Below, in pieces: positions 34,086 to 45,293 of a stretch of 64,000 bases of DNA. The translations under genes were made by a program, and so were the position numbers. The notes below the pieces were generated by a model. The model had not been told where the DNA came from and did not search any database. It saw nothing but the letters and a program-made list of their open reading frames with translations. The DNA comes from Rhinopithecus roxellana (taxonomy: Eukaryota; Chordata; Mammalia; Primates; Cercopithecidae): NCBI RefSeq assembly GCF_007565055.1, contig NC_044556.1, positions 133,833,808 to 133,897,807 of the forward strand, in the 5' to 3' direction. Every line of letters begins with the position of its first letter. Position 1 is the stretch's first letter.

Positions 34086-34344
34086 ATAACTGGGAGACTG
34101 GTAAAGAGAGTGAAATAGAATGGAGAAAGTTGAATATATGTAGAAATAAAAGAAACTAGAAACGTTAGGTTATAGAAAGTGGCATTTGGGTAAATTGTGG
34201 CCAGTTGTGGGTTATGTGGGTATGGTGGTAAGATAACCACGTGTCACATCTGGATTGAGAAGTTGACTCTCACTTGGATGTTCTATTCGGATTGACTCTA
34301 CCTGGCATTTTTGTGTTGTTGCTATCTATGTTGCCTTCAAATGG

Positions 34345-34563
34345 CATACAGTTCCTGGAATTTTCAGCTAATTTCACTTCTGGGAACCTTCTCTAATCCC
34401 CCAGCTCTGGTTGAGGCGTCCATTCTGCATCTTCTGGTCGTGCATTTACCTCATTCTGCTGTAATTGCCTGTTTACTTGTTTGTTATCTTCCGTTAGACT
34501 GTAAGCTTGCAACCATGGCCATCTAGTTGGCAGAAACTCAATATATGTTTGTTGAATGAATAG
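34345..34563 (+). mobile_element. L2 3' end, sense
   Basis: AACCTTCTCTAATCCCCCAG, TAATTGCCTGTTTACTTG, TAGACTGTAAGCTTGC and TATATGTTTGTTGAATGAATAG follow the L2 3' order up to the terminal GAATGAAT. Confidence 0.88.
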
Positions 34564-34565
34564 AT

Positions 34566-36015
34566 CATGCCTCATCCTTCTTTGGGGGACTAATTGTTTT
34601 TCTAAGTATGAATGCATAGTTGGTTCTCATTTAAAACAAAGTCTACATGAAGATGTTCACTTACAAAGAAGAAGAGAGGGGCATGGGAGCAAGAAAAATC
34701 AATTACATATTGATTATAGCTGTCTTACACGCATTCGGGAGCAAAGTAGGGCACAAAGGTATCAATTATTCATTTTAACGAACATTCCCCAGTGTCTTTT
34801 AAAACCAAGAGGTCCAGTTGTACTTTTCTTGCTGCTGAATGTTGACAAAAAAAGGCAATGCATGAGTTAAAAAGCATTGGCTAGCATTACAATTATGTGT
34901 GGTTGGAAAGTGCAGGAGTGGGATTTTAGAATTGTAAGGAGATAAGCCCTAGAGGAGTCTTTAGTTTATAGTTGGTCATCCTTGTTTTCATCTAGGAAAA
35001 CAGGCCTTTGGATTGCATTATATGTGTCTATTGGAATGTTTAATTTAGGCTTTAGAAAGTAGATTTCAGAATTTAGCAGCTATCTGTAAATGAACTAACT
35101 GGTATTTTTAATTTTGACTTTAGAAATATGTTTTTAAAATTATTAATCCAGTGATAGGGTAGCCTCTATCAATCAAGAAAATACAGTAAATTTAAATTGC
35201 CTGAGATATTACACTGGATCCTTTTGGTGCTTTCAGAATCTGTTGGGATCTGTGTTAGGAATATGTGACGTGTAATCAAGAATATCCATTTCAATTCACC
35301 AGTCCAGGGAATACCCAACTGAGTTCAAAATACATGTCAACTCCCAGCAAATACATAATGGGATAAATATAAGAGGCACGTTAATTCCTTATACTTAAAA
35401 ATGTATATTCTGTTAAAATAATTTTATGAACATATTTTATTCTTATTTCTGTGAAATTATAAAGAAAAAGCCTCTTGGAGTTTTACTCTTAGAAAGAAAA
35501 TGAGGGAAATAAGGTAAATACTGTGCCTCTCCACTTTAGAGCTTAGCTGGAGTTTGTCACTGCCCAATCCCACTCCTTTTAGTTTCCTTTGCCCATGGTA
35601 TGTGTGTCTCTTTAAGCTTGCCCCTTCTAAATAATCATAATCTTTTGACTGTCTTACATATTTTATGTTAAGATATGCAAAAATACACTATATAGTAAAA
35701 CATTCTAATTTGTACCATCATGTACTTTTTACATAAAAAACTAATTTCTATGAACAGAGCAAGAAAAGTTTTGGTTAAATGGGGGAAGATAAGAAATGCT
35801 ACTTCATTCCACCAGAGAAGCTCAGCTCTGTGTCTGGGTTGCCAGTGGGTGTGACTGTCTCGAGACATAGAGTTGATTTGGAGTTCTTTGGAGATTTTGG
35901 CAGTTTCTGGGTCATTTGCTAGTAAACACATCCAGTGTGAACTCTCTCACTGCTGTTGCATATTTCTGTATGATTCTGTCATTTGCATTTGAGCCTGCTA
36001 ACCTCTCCTTCCATA
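34566..36015. other. Intronic stretch, nothing recognised
   Basis: No exon, RNA gene or clear repeat was found in these 1.45 kb. Confidence 0.5.
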
Positions 36016-36690
36016 CCATTCATTTATTCATCAAAAGCCTACTTTATGCCAGACACCATGTTAAATCTTGAGAATACAAAGTAAAATACTCCTTGTTCTA
36101 GAGGAACTTACAAGTAAATGAGGGAGACAAAGTTAAATTAATTGCAATATATTGTGGTAAGTGTAACCATTGCTAGGGGAGCCCAGAATCGGGGGCATTT
36201 AAATCAAATGTGAGTGACAGGTGGGCAGTCCAGGAAGGCTGCACAGAGGAGAGGGCCCTTCAATGGAGAAGTGAGGGATGAGTAGGAGTTAAATGAGGGC
36301 TGGGACCCTGGGGGCCAGCATTCCCACTAGAGAGCACAGCCTGTGGGAAGGCATGGAGGCCTGAAATGAGACTTCCCCTGTGAGGCTCAGCCTGGGGAAG
36401 AGATAAGGGAACCTGGTGGGAAAGGGAGAGGAAAGGGGGCTGGAGAGAAAGGCATGAGTCGTGTCACCGAGAACCTGGAATGCTAAGCTATGGAATCTGC
36501 TTCATCTTTAATGTTAGCATAGTCATTGAAGAGTTTTAAGCAGAGTGGCATGGTCAAATTTGCATTTTAGAATAATGACTGACAGCTGCAGCGGAGATGC
36601 ATGGGAAGGGAGCCAGACTGGAGCATGGGGACCCAAGAGGAGGCTTTCTTTAATGGTAATGAGGTGAAGAAAGGGATGAGGACTTGACTG
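36016..36690 (-). mobile_element. L2 LINE, antisense
   Basis: The + strand runs from the L2 3' tail complement (CATTTATTCATCAAAAGCC, CTACTTTATGCCAGACACC) through GTCCAGGAAGGCTGCACAGAGG and AAGAGTTTTAAGCAGAGTGGC. One of the longest L2 copies in the window. A minus-strand frame keeps an ORF2-like KFDHATLLKTLQ stretch. Confidence 0.88.
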
Positions 36691-38526
36691 AAGCTGTGGC
36701 AGCAGAGTGGACAAGGTAGGTGGGGATGAGTGTAGGCGGGGCACAGGGCGAGGATTCCTGGCAGGCACACTGGTTTCAAAGAGCAGGTCAGCAAAAGGCT
36801 TTCTGGAGTCAGTGTTGTCCTCTTCTCACTGGGTGAAATGTACTGGGGACTTTGGGTGAAATGTACTAGGGACTTCAAGTCAGCCTTCCTCCATATACAC
36901 TAGTAAATGCCTGTGTTCCTGTTAGAAGGCTCGGCAGAAAAACCAGATCCAGGCATGCCTGATGTGTCATGTCTAGAGATGAAATCTCAGTTTAGGCTCA
37001 CCATGAACAAGGCAGAAAGCACTGCTTGACTTCTCAGATTCCAGAGAACTTTGCAGAGCTGGTGGTTTCTTTTTCTTTCTTCTTTTCTTTTTTTAAAGTC
37101 TTCTGTTTCCCTACACACCAAACAAATTGAATCTGCAGACCATGGAGAGAGAATAAATATGGAACCCACAGGACTATGATTACAGAGTTGTGTTTTAGAA
37201 AACAGCACTTAAACTTATAATAGTGTTGTTAGGGACACAAGAAATTTTATGGTTAGGTGTCCTGGTCTTTTTCCATCTTCCTACACAATGTGTTTAAATT
37301 CTGTCTGATACTCTTTATCCTAGCAGCTGACATTACTGCTCTTGGAGGCTCACTCTGATTGCTCATTCTCACTCCTTGTATAAAAGAAAAATTTCAGTAA
37401 GATAGAATGCTTCCCTAGTTTACTGCTACCACCTCTCAGTCTCACCCTCTCACTTAAATACACACACAGCCTATATATTAAAATGTCTTTTCACATTTTA
37501 TTTTTTAGGATTTGGTTCACCTTATAATGTCACTTATGGCATCTTCTATATAATTGATCAAAGCTTGACTTTGTCCTGTTTTGCTTGGTTTCCCTTAATT
37601 GTGTCATTATTGAGATTGTTTGATTGACTTTACTCGGAGAACTACTTTTAGTTTCAAAAAGAATAAAAACAGAGGAAGAAAGGAAGGACTAAAAGGAGAA
37701 CAAGCTTACGACATTTGGTAGAAGACACCACCTTATAGGAAGCGCAGTTAGTCTTGTACAGAGAGAGACAGAGTCATGTCATTTCCCACTGATCCTTTTG
37801 TCTTATCATTGTAGAAGTACCTGTGTCTTTCCACTGATGTGACTGCATATTTTCCCCAATGCTTTGGGCCTCTGCTTGGCTTGCTTCCTCAAAGCCACCT
37901 TCTCCTTTATGTTATGCAGCGTATGACTTCTGAGGATAACAGTGGTGGTGGTTGGGGGTGGGGTGTTGCTGGTGGTTCTAGATCTTTTTAAAACTCTCAC
38001 AGACTCATTACCCTACATTTTCTAGCGTTTAATTGCTTATGCCATCTGCGGTCCATTCATTTGAATTTGTTTCAGCACAGTTAATCTAATCCTGTGTAAA
38101 CTCGCCCAGAAGTTTTTTATGTTTTTCTTTTCTGCAAAGAATTCAGCAGTTCAACTTTTTCCCCTTATTTCCTGCTGTTTTGAATACTCATTTTCATCTT
38201 TTGTAAAAATGAAGCCAAGGCTGAATATTTCCAGTTTCTTAATTCTGAAGACAATTTGAAGGCAAAAGCAACCTTTTCTGCTAAGGGTAGGATGTCTTTG
38301 GTCAGTCATGTCCACTGAATCTCTCTGCAACCCTCTTGCTAGTAATTCTTCCATAGGTATGTGCTGTTCTTATTATGCCCATAACTTCTGGCACTAGAAT
38401 TGATGGAGCTAGAGTCTGTGGACAATATTTATCTGAGAAAAGAACATTTAAGTATGTAGGTAAAAATAACTGAAACTGGATTAGACATTGGCTAAAAATA
38501 AAATGCTTTATAGTCATGACTTTTCC
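36691..38526. other. Intronic stretch with a 23-bp tandem duplication
   Basis: Two direct copies of a 23-base unit (TGGGTGAAATGTACT start) lie at 36,830-36,875 with one mismatch. The rest is unassigned intron sequence. Confidence 0.6.
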
Positions 38527-38546
38527 AATTAAAATTGCAATACTTG

Positions 38547-38825
38547 TTTGAGCATGGTGGCTCACGCCTGTAATCCCAGCACTTTGGGAGGCCCAGATGG
38601 GTGGATCACTTGAGGTCAGGAGTTCAAGACCAGCCTGGCCAACATGGTGAAAACCCACATCTCTACTAAACATACAAAAGTTAGCCAGGCGTGTTGGCAT
38701 GTGCCTGTCATCCCAGCTGCTGGGCAGGTTGAGGCAGGAGAATCGCTTGAACCTGGGAGGTGGACGTTGCAGTGAGCAGAAATGGTGCCACTGCACTCTA
38801 GCCTGGGCAACAGAACGAGACTCCA

Positions 38826-38857
<32 letters not shown>
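38547..38857 (+). mobile_element. AluS element, sense
   Basis: A full-length Alu with an A-run of about 30. The AATTGCAATACTTG part of its target duplication is seen at both ends (before 38,547 and at 38,861-38,874). Confidence 0.95.
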
Positions 38858-38859
<2 letters not shown>

Positions 38860-39149
38860 AAATTGCAATACTTGAAATTGTTTATTGAGATAACTGATAC
38901 TCCTAAATAGAAAACTCAGGTAATTGAAGCATTTGGTTAGTTTGTGAAGCACAGGGTAAAGACTTGCCACTTTCTGTCCAAAGGCTGATTCCTTCTAAAG
39001 ACATGACACAATAAACATGTCTGTTTTAAAAATGACTTTAGGGTCCGGAGCCATCAAGGCCTGGCTAGGGAATTAGCTTAGTTGGGGACTTTGTAGACAC
39101 GGGCACCTTCTGGCTGCTTTTCCTTTTCAGGGGTATGTTCAGCAGGAAC

Positions 39150-39402
39150 CTTGGTATAGGGAGGTAGCTTAGTGCAGTGGTCAAGAACCTATGCTTTAGA
39201 GCCAGACTTCCATGCAAAACTCACATCTGCCACATGTGAGCTATACAGGCCTGAGCTGTGAAGTTGCTTAACCTCTCTAGGCCTGAGCTCCTCACCTGTG
39301 AAGGGGAGAATAGCAGTGCCTTCCTGATGGAATGACTGTGAGGAGTAAATGAGCTGTGTATGTAAGGTGTTTGGCATGGTATGCACTCACTCAATGGTGG
39401 GG
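39150..39402 (+). mobile_element. MIR SINE, sense, near full length
   Basis: The order GGTAGCTTAGTGCAGTGGTC, GAGCCAGACTTCC, CATCTGCCACATGTGAGC, GTTGCTTAACCTCTCTAGGCC and GGAGTAAATGAGCTGTG fits an almost complete MIR, including the tRNA-related head. Confidence 0.93.
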
Positions 39403-40084
39403 CTCTCGTCAGCACCCCCACTGTCAGCGCCCTCTCGAACCCTGCCATGGAATCTTGGAGAGACCTGGGTGGCTTTCTTACATGGGCCTCCTGAAGCTTG
39501 GTGTTATATGTAACCCCAGATTGTGTGAGAAACAGTATTAGCAAGGTTTTAAGACATGTCATTGACATCCCTCTCTCATTTTGTACATTTGAGAGGAAGG
39601 AACAATCATGGCAGGGTTTAGTAATCCTCGTATATTAGAAATAACATCTATTGTATTTTATCTCTCTGGCTCCTCACATAATGAGAGACTGCATTATTCC
39701 TTGGGTCCAACATTTCGCGTTTGAAATTCCTTCAATTTTTCTATAGTAATTTGTTGGTATTATTTTTATGCTTTAAAAAATATTTCACTACTTAACAGTG
39801 GGCCATATTCTGTCTTCTGTTTTGCCATTTCTGACAGAAAAATCAAAGAGTAGGAAACAATTTTTTAAAAAACTGCTTGGTAAGCATTATGCTAATCTTT
39901 CTTAATAGGATGTAATTTAGGATGTTAGCAAATTGTTCTTGCACCATCAATTTCAAGTCCTGGACTAAACTACATGAGATGAAGATAAAATTTCTTACTG
40001 TGCTACATGTTGATTAGCTAATACAATGCCTGAGCCCCAGTGCCTCAGCCAGGAATGAGCTGAGTTGCTTGTGAGGTTATGACT
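39403..40084. other. Intronic stretch, nothing recognised
   Basis: No exon or repeat was recognised between the two MIR copies. Confidence 0.5.
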
Positions 40085-40245
40085 TTCTGAATCACATGAC
40101 TTTCTGAGTCTTCCATTTCCTCACCTGTGAAATGGCGATAATAACTGTTTTTACTCTGCCTGTGATTTTTGTGAGGATCACATGAGTTAATGTATATAAA
40201 AATATTTTTTAATATGTAAGTCGTTATACAAATAAAAGGATATTC
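40085..40245 (+). mobile_element. MIR SINE fragment, sense
   Basis: CCATTTCCTCACCTGTGAAATGG, CGATAATAACTG and TTTGTGAGGATCACATGAG give the MIR core and 3' half. Confidence 0.85.
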
Positions 40246-40547
40246 TTACTGTCATTTAATCTAGAGGCCTCTCTTTTTTTCTCTCTACTCACCACCTAAG
40301 TGCTTGATTGGCGTGTGGCTCTGTTCATTAGTCTTGCCTTTCTTCCTTCATTCCAGAGGCAATCTTTTCTACTTTCTTTTCTTCCCACTTGCTGATTGCC
40401 TAATTAGAGGTGATGTTCAGCTAGGAGTAGCACTTCCTCTGCCACCACCGGTGTCCCCACTGGGATTCCAGGTGCGTTGAGAATGCAGACAGCGAGGCTT
40501 CTGTCTGTAGGTTGGTTGTGGGAAAAAATACCCCATACTCACAGGAT

Positions 40548-40551
<4 letters not shown>

Positions 40552-40585
<34 letters not shown>

Positions 40586-40869
40586 AGACGGAGTCTCGCT
40601 CTGTCGCCCAGGCTGGAGTGCAGTGGCCGGATCTCAGCTCACTGCAAGCTCCGCCTCCTGGGTTTACGCCATTCTCTCGCCTCAGCCTCCCCAGTAGCTG
40701 GGACTATAGGCGCCCGCCATCTCGCCCGGCTAATTTTTTGTATTTTTTTTTAGTAGAGACGGGGTTTCACCGTGTTAGCCAGGATGGTCTCGATCTCCTG
40801 ACCTCGTGATCCGCCCATCTCGGCCTCCCAAAGTGCTGGGATTACAGGCTTGAGCCACCGCGCCCGGCC
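40552..40869 (-). mobile_element. AluYR element (Old World monkey specific), antisense
   Basis: A nearly intact Alu with an unbroken T-run. Diagnostic changes in this orientation are GGCCGGATCTC, GGGTTTACGCC, GCCATCTCGCCCGGC and ACAGGCTTGAGCC. A near-perfect target duplication TCACAGGATTCTT flanks it (40,539 and 40,871). These variants mark the cercopithecid AluYR lineage, so this insertion should be absent at the human locus. Confidence 0.95.
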
Positions 40870-41065
40870 ATCACAGGATTCTTAAGACAAATGCAGTGGA
40901 TATCTTGTGTTTGAAAATGTTCTATTTCTTCTTTGATTCTTCTTTTTCTTTCTGGTACTTTTAATTTGTTGTGAGAAAGATGGTGAAGCTAATAATGCAC
41001 CAAGGAATGGAAAGTGCTTCCATCTTTGCAGAGGTCCTGGAAAATTAACTTTTGGTCTGAAGCGA

Positions 41066-41138
41066 AATCCCATTGTAGGACTTGAACTTGTGACCTAATG
41101 CCAGAGGCAAGAATGATACCAACTGACCAACACTGACC
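41066..41138 (-). ncRNA. tRNA-like relic (pseudogene or tRNA-derived SINE head)
   Basis: On the minus strand there is an A-box-like TTGGTCAGTTGGTATC and, at the right spacing, a B-box-like AAGTTCAAGTCC; the whole unit has tRNA size. The D- and anticodon-side TGGTATCATTCTTGCC phrase resembles tRNA-Gly. Acceptor and T-stem pairing is poor by eye, so it is a dead tRNA copy or part of an old SINE, not a working tRNA. Confidence 0.35.
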
Positions 41139-42023
41139 CTCATAAAATGTAGACATTTAAAATACTTCCTTTGAGTAGTCCTGTTGCTGCTTTCTATGTT
41201 TTCTTCTCTCTTTCAGTCATTTCCAGCAGTGTTCCTGGCCTCCCTGTTAGGGACACAGTTTTAAAGATCTATTTTTCTCACTGTCTTTCCATTTGCTGAT
41301 TATAGCTGCTTCCTTCTTGCTTTCCATTTCTCTTGTGTGAGTTCCTTTTTTTGTTCCTGTTCCTTCCTGTCCTTCTTCTGACTTAAAAATAGATTCCAGG
41401 GTCTTTGGCTGCTCGGCCACAAATCCGACCTTCCTTCTATTCATATGGGATCCCCCTGAGCATCTGAAGATCTTTTCCTTCTTTCTCAAGATACTTGAAC
41501 GCCAGCATTCCTTCCCTGTTCATTTGTGCCTGTACTCAGCTGACTTACGGAGCTAAATGACCCTTGTACTCAGAGCTGTAACTGAAAATTAAATCTCTCC
41601 TACAAAGATGCTTAATAAGTGATTTACTTATGTTAAGTGTTACTGACAAACACTGAATTCTCCCTGAATCTACTGACTGTGTGTGGTGGTAGAGGAGAAG
41701 GGACTTTTTGTACACTGACTCAAGGCACGCGTGTAACACTTGTTTTTGTGCAAAGCAATGATCCTGTGACCAGTTGAACCTCAGGAACCAGCTTTCAGAC
41801 AACATACTGTTAAGGGTGTCCTGGAGGAATCTGCTGCTGTTTTGTTCCCATAAAAGTGTTTCTCAGGGACTGAAAGTTGATTAAAGTGTTTCCTCATGAA
41901 CATTCTTTGGTTAGAGTTGGAGAATTATGATATTCTTTACAGAAATGACTTCCTATCCAATGTTGATCTAGACAATCCACAAATGAGTATCTGCTTGAGG
42001 GATAAAGGCGCGTAAAACTTCAG
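41139..42023. other. Intronic stretch, nothing recognised
   Basis: Unassigned sequence. Minus-strand frames of 80-86 codons here show no familiar motif. Confidence 0.5.
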
Positions 42024-42212
42024 ATGGCTGAGATAAAAAGTGCGGATGACACCAGCTCTGATTTCGGTGCCCAGCCCCAACCTGAGCTCACCATTATGCT
42101 GCTTGTTACAGCAGCAGGGATGATGATCCTCTTCTCAGCGGCAAGAGATGGTTTAAAAGGTTTCTTTCCATCTGGACCTCCAGACATAACCTATGTGATT
42201 ATGTCTCCATGA
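42024..42212 (+). CDS. Candidate small ORF with one hydrophobic segment (doubtful)
   Basis: A 62-codon ORF lies in repeat-free intron DNA. The predicted peptide has an acidic, polar N-terminus (MAEIKSADDTSSDFG), a hydrophobic core LTIMLLVTAAGMMILFSA that could span a membrane, then RDGLKGFFPSGPP. The ATG has G at +4 but C at -3. I do not recognise a family. Chance remains the simplest explanation; the membrane-protein-like layout is the only reason to list it. Confidence 0.15.
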   Translation: MAEIKSADDTSSDFGAQPQPELTIMLLVTAAGMMILFSAARDGLKGFFPSGPPDITYVIMSP

Positions 42213-42289
42213 GAAGGACTGGTCCTATTCTTAGTAGAGAATCCAGAGTTTTTGGTTTCATCAGCCATAGTGAAGTTCACATTTATGTG

Positions 42290-42645
42290 CAGCTCTGTTA
42301 TCACTGTGTCACTGCTTGGCATTGTATTTGCCTGCCCTGCTTTTCTGTTCACTGGTTGACTGATGAATCCTACTTACCTTTCAAGTTGCAGCTCAAATGT
42401 TACCTTTACTCTTCTACTTTTCCCAACCTGTCTTCTGGATTAACGATCTTTTTATCTGAGTTTCCTTAGCACTTTACCAAAAGCTGTATTACAGCACTTA
42501 CCATATTAAAAAAAGTTTCTCTTTGCCCTATTCGTTTCAGTGTTTCAAGGGTGGGTGCCATATTTAAGTAATCGTCACATTCCCATAACCTGGGACAGTG
42601 TTTGAGACATCGTTAGTACTTAGTGAGCATCTTATACATTGTTTG
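42290..42645 (+). mobile_element. L2 3' end, sense
   Basis: CTTTCAAGTTGCAGCTCAAATG, TTAGCACTTTACCAAAAGC, CAGCACTTACCATATT and CCCATAACCTGGGACAGTG follow the L2 3' order. Confidence 0.85.
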
Positions 42646-43532
42646 GCCTTATCTTTATTATAGAACATGTATCTTTAGTGACTTTTTCGGTATTTGGTAA
42701 TATTGTAAATTCCATTTTTTGAAACAAAAAGAAAACATTGAAGCAGCTAAATTTAACTTATATTTTACACTCCAAACTACTAATACAATAAAAAAAGAAA
42801 GTGATGCTTTTGCCTTATCTTTGTCATCATTGCTTGACCTACACATTTCATGATTGTATGAGAAGTGACCTAGTTTTGACAGTAACCTTTATAGATGGAA
42901 TGACTTGGAATTTAGAGTTAATCCATATACTTTTTAGTGACATATAGGTTTGAGTCATGGGTCGAGGATAGACCTCTGGGAACTCAGTTTCTGCTTTGAA
43001 TTCTGAAATTATTCTACTTAGGATTTTCATATATCGTATTATATCTGGTATCTGAGGCCTATAATTGGCTTCAAACCTGCATTGAACCAGTGTCAAACCA
43101 GTAAGGCTTTGCCCTACATAGCACATTTTTGTGAAGGGATCTGACACATCTCCATGAACATAATAATGAAGGTTATACCCATAATGATGAGGCCTGTTAC
43201 TCTGAGATTTATGTTGCAGGCTTGTCGTGTAGTGTACTTTCTGTGGTGCACCCTTCTCACCAGAACTCACAGGCAAAAAGAGACTTAATAAGTGACATAA
43301 ATTTCATAATATTTTCCATATACTTTTACATTTTCATTAGTAAAACTCAATTCCCTTGCTCTCTGGCCCTCTAACACTTTTCTTTATTCTGTGGTTTTAC
43401 ATTCTTAACTTTGAAATTTTTACTTTAGGCAAAATGTAAAGTTTATGCAGGAGGTTTTCAGAATTCTAGAAATTCAGAATTCTGTTTTTGGGTGCTTTCA
43501 TTTACACTGTCCCAACTGTAATTGGCTCCATT
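42646..43532. other. Intronic stretch, nothing recognised
   Basis: A 142-codon minus-strand frame (42,848-43,276) occupies part of it. It shows no motif I know and is discussed as a finding. The rest is unassigned. Confidence 0.5.
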
Positions 43533-43548
43533 AAAATCAAGTGTTCTG

Positions 43549-43675
43549 GGAGGCTGAGGCAGGAGAATGGCATGAGCCTGGGAGGCGGAGGTTGCAGTGA
43601 GCCGAGAGCACGTCACTGCACTCCAGCCTGGGCCACAGAGCAAGACTCTGTCTCCAAAAAAAAAAAAAAAAAAAA
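43549..43675 (+). mobile_element. 5'-truncated Alu (right arm), sense
   Basis: Only the right arm is present, from GGAGGCTGAGGCAGG to an A-run of about 25. It is flanked by a perfect 16-base duplication (AAAATCAAGTGTTCTG) at 43,533-43,548 and 43,676-43,691. It therefore arrived already truncated. Confidence 0.96.
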
Positions 43676-43835
43676 AAAATCAAGTGTTCTGATTGCTTCT
43701 GAACCTTCCTGCATGCTTCCTTGCCTTTTTCTTCGCATTGGTGTTCAATGGTATAAATGTTTGCTTTGGAAAAGAAGGATGGACTTTTTTTTTAAGGAAT
43801 GCCATTCTTAAAGGAGTGATGAAGCAACATTATAC

Positions 43836-44138
43836 TTTTTTTTTTTTTTTTTAAAGAGACAGGGTCCTGTTCTGTCACCCAGGCTGGAGTACAGTGGTGT
43901 GATCATAGTTCACTGCAGCTTTGAACTCCTGGGCTCAAAGAGTTATCCTGCCTCAACCTCCCGAATGGCTGGAACCGCAGGTGCACACCACCATGCCTGG
44001 CTAATTTTTAAATTTTTTGTAGAGATGAGAGTCTCGCTGTGTTGCCCAAGCTGGTCTTGAACTCCTAGCCTCAAGCGATCCTCCCACCTTGGGCCCCTAA
44101 AGAGCTGGGATTACAGGCATGAGCCACCATGACTAGCC
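43836..44138 (-). mobile_element. AluJ element, antisense
   Basis: Both arms are present in reverse with many changes, after a T-run of about 17. It ends GAGCCACCATGACTAGCC. A (TTTTG)n stretch follows at 44,139-44,160. Confidence 0.95.
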
Positions 44139-44668
44139 CATTTTGTTTTGTTTTGTTTTTTAAGAAGAAGAAGGTCATCTGTAATTCTGCCATGATAACA
44201 CTGTTCTTTTCACTTTTACTTATTATTTTCCAATGTTTGTTCACAGGCACACATTTTAACATAGTTGCAGTCATGCTATCTATTCAGTTTGTGATAGGCA
44301 AGAAATATTTTTCAGAACAAATTCTCTGAAACTTACTTTCTAGTTTAATCGTTTGTGATATTTGTTATGTTTCTGATGTCACAGACAAAAGAATGCATTT
44401 GGACTTTGTGTTTGAGGAGTTTTAAGGGGATAATGTTTATTATTGGTTAATGAGCTTCATTTCTGTTTTTTACCCCGACAAAATCTCCCATCCTGTATCC
44501 CGGGTGTGGAGCTTGCATGAGGACCCTGATAGCACCATATGAGATGAGGGTATGTGACAAACGTGCAATGGAATTCAGCTGGAGTGGATGATGCTCCTTC
44601 CTTCTGCTTCCAGACATCATTGCGGGTCTCTTGTTCTGGGGGATGTGGATCCAGAACTCTCTAGGCCT

Positions 44669-45293
44669 ATGCTGTTCAATATGGTAACGACTAGCCATAT
44701 GTGCCTATTGAGCACTTGAAATATAGGCAGTCCTAATTGAAATGTTCTGTACCCGTAAAACCTGCACCAGAGTTTGAAAAAATAATGTAAAATATCTCAG
44801 TAATTTCCTATAGTGATCACATGTTGAAATGATATTATTGTGGGTATAATGGGTTAAATAAAATGTATCATTAAAATTAATTTTACAGCTGGGCGCAGTG
44901 GCTCACACCTGTAATCCCAACACTTTGGGAGGCTGAGGCAGGTGGATCACCTGAAGTCAGGAGTTTGAGACCAGCCTGGCCAACATGGTGAAACCCTGTC
45001 TCTACTAAAACTACAAAAATTAGCCAGGCATGGTGGCAGGTGCCTGTAATCCCAGCTACTTGGGAGGCTGAGGCATGAGAATTGCTTGTACCTAAGAGGC
45101 AGATGTTGCAGTGAGCCAAGATTGCGCCACTGCAGTCCAGCCTGGGCGTCAAGAGCGAAACTCCGTTTAAGATAATAATAATAATATAATAATAATAATT
45201 TTACCTGTTTCTTTTCAATGTTTTTAATTTGGCAACTAAAAAATTTAAAATTGCCTATGGCTAGCATTATATTTCTACTAGACAGTGTTGCTC
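44669..45293 (+). mobile_element. Non-autonomous hAT-Charlie element (MER33/MER3-like), split by an Alu
   Basis: The left end ATGCTGTTCAATATGGTAACGACTAGCC and the right end (GCCTATGGCTAGCATTATATTTCTA, GACAGTGTTG) form imperfect terminal inverted repeats. CTAGGCCT before and TCAGGCCT after look like an 8-bp target duplication, as hAT elements make. The family name is uncertain. Confidence 0.7.
44888..45195 (+). mobile_element. AluS element, sense, inside the hAT relic
   Basis: A full-length Alu with a tail that became (ATA)n (45,171-45,200). AATTTTAC is seen at both ends as target duplication. Confidence 0.95.

Noticed and set aside
38302..38826. 174-codon minus-strand frame
   Set aside because: Much of it is the familiar translation of an antisense Alu (RFSCLNLPSSWD, GFHHVGQAGLELL); the rest shows no known motif.
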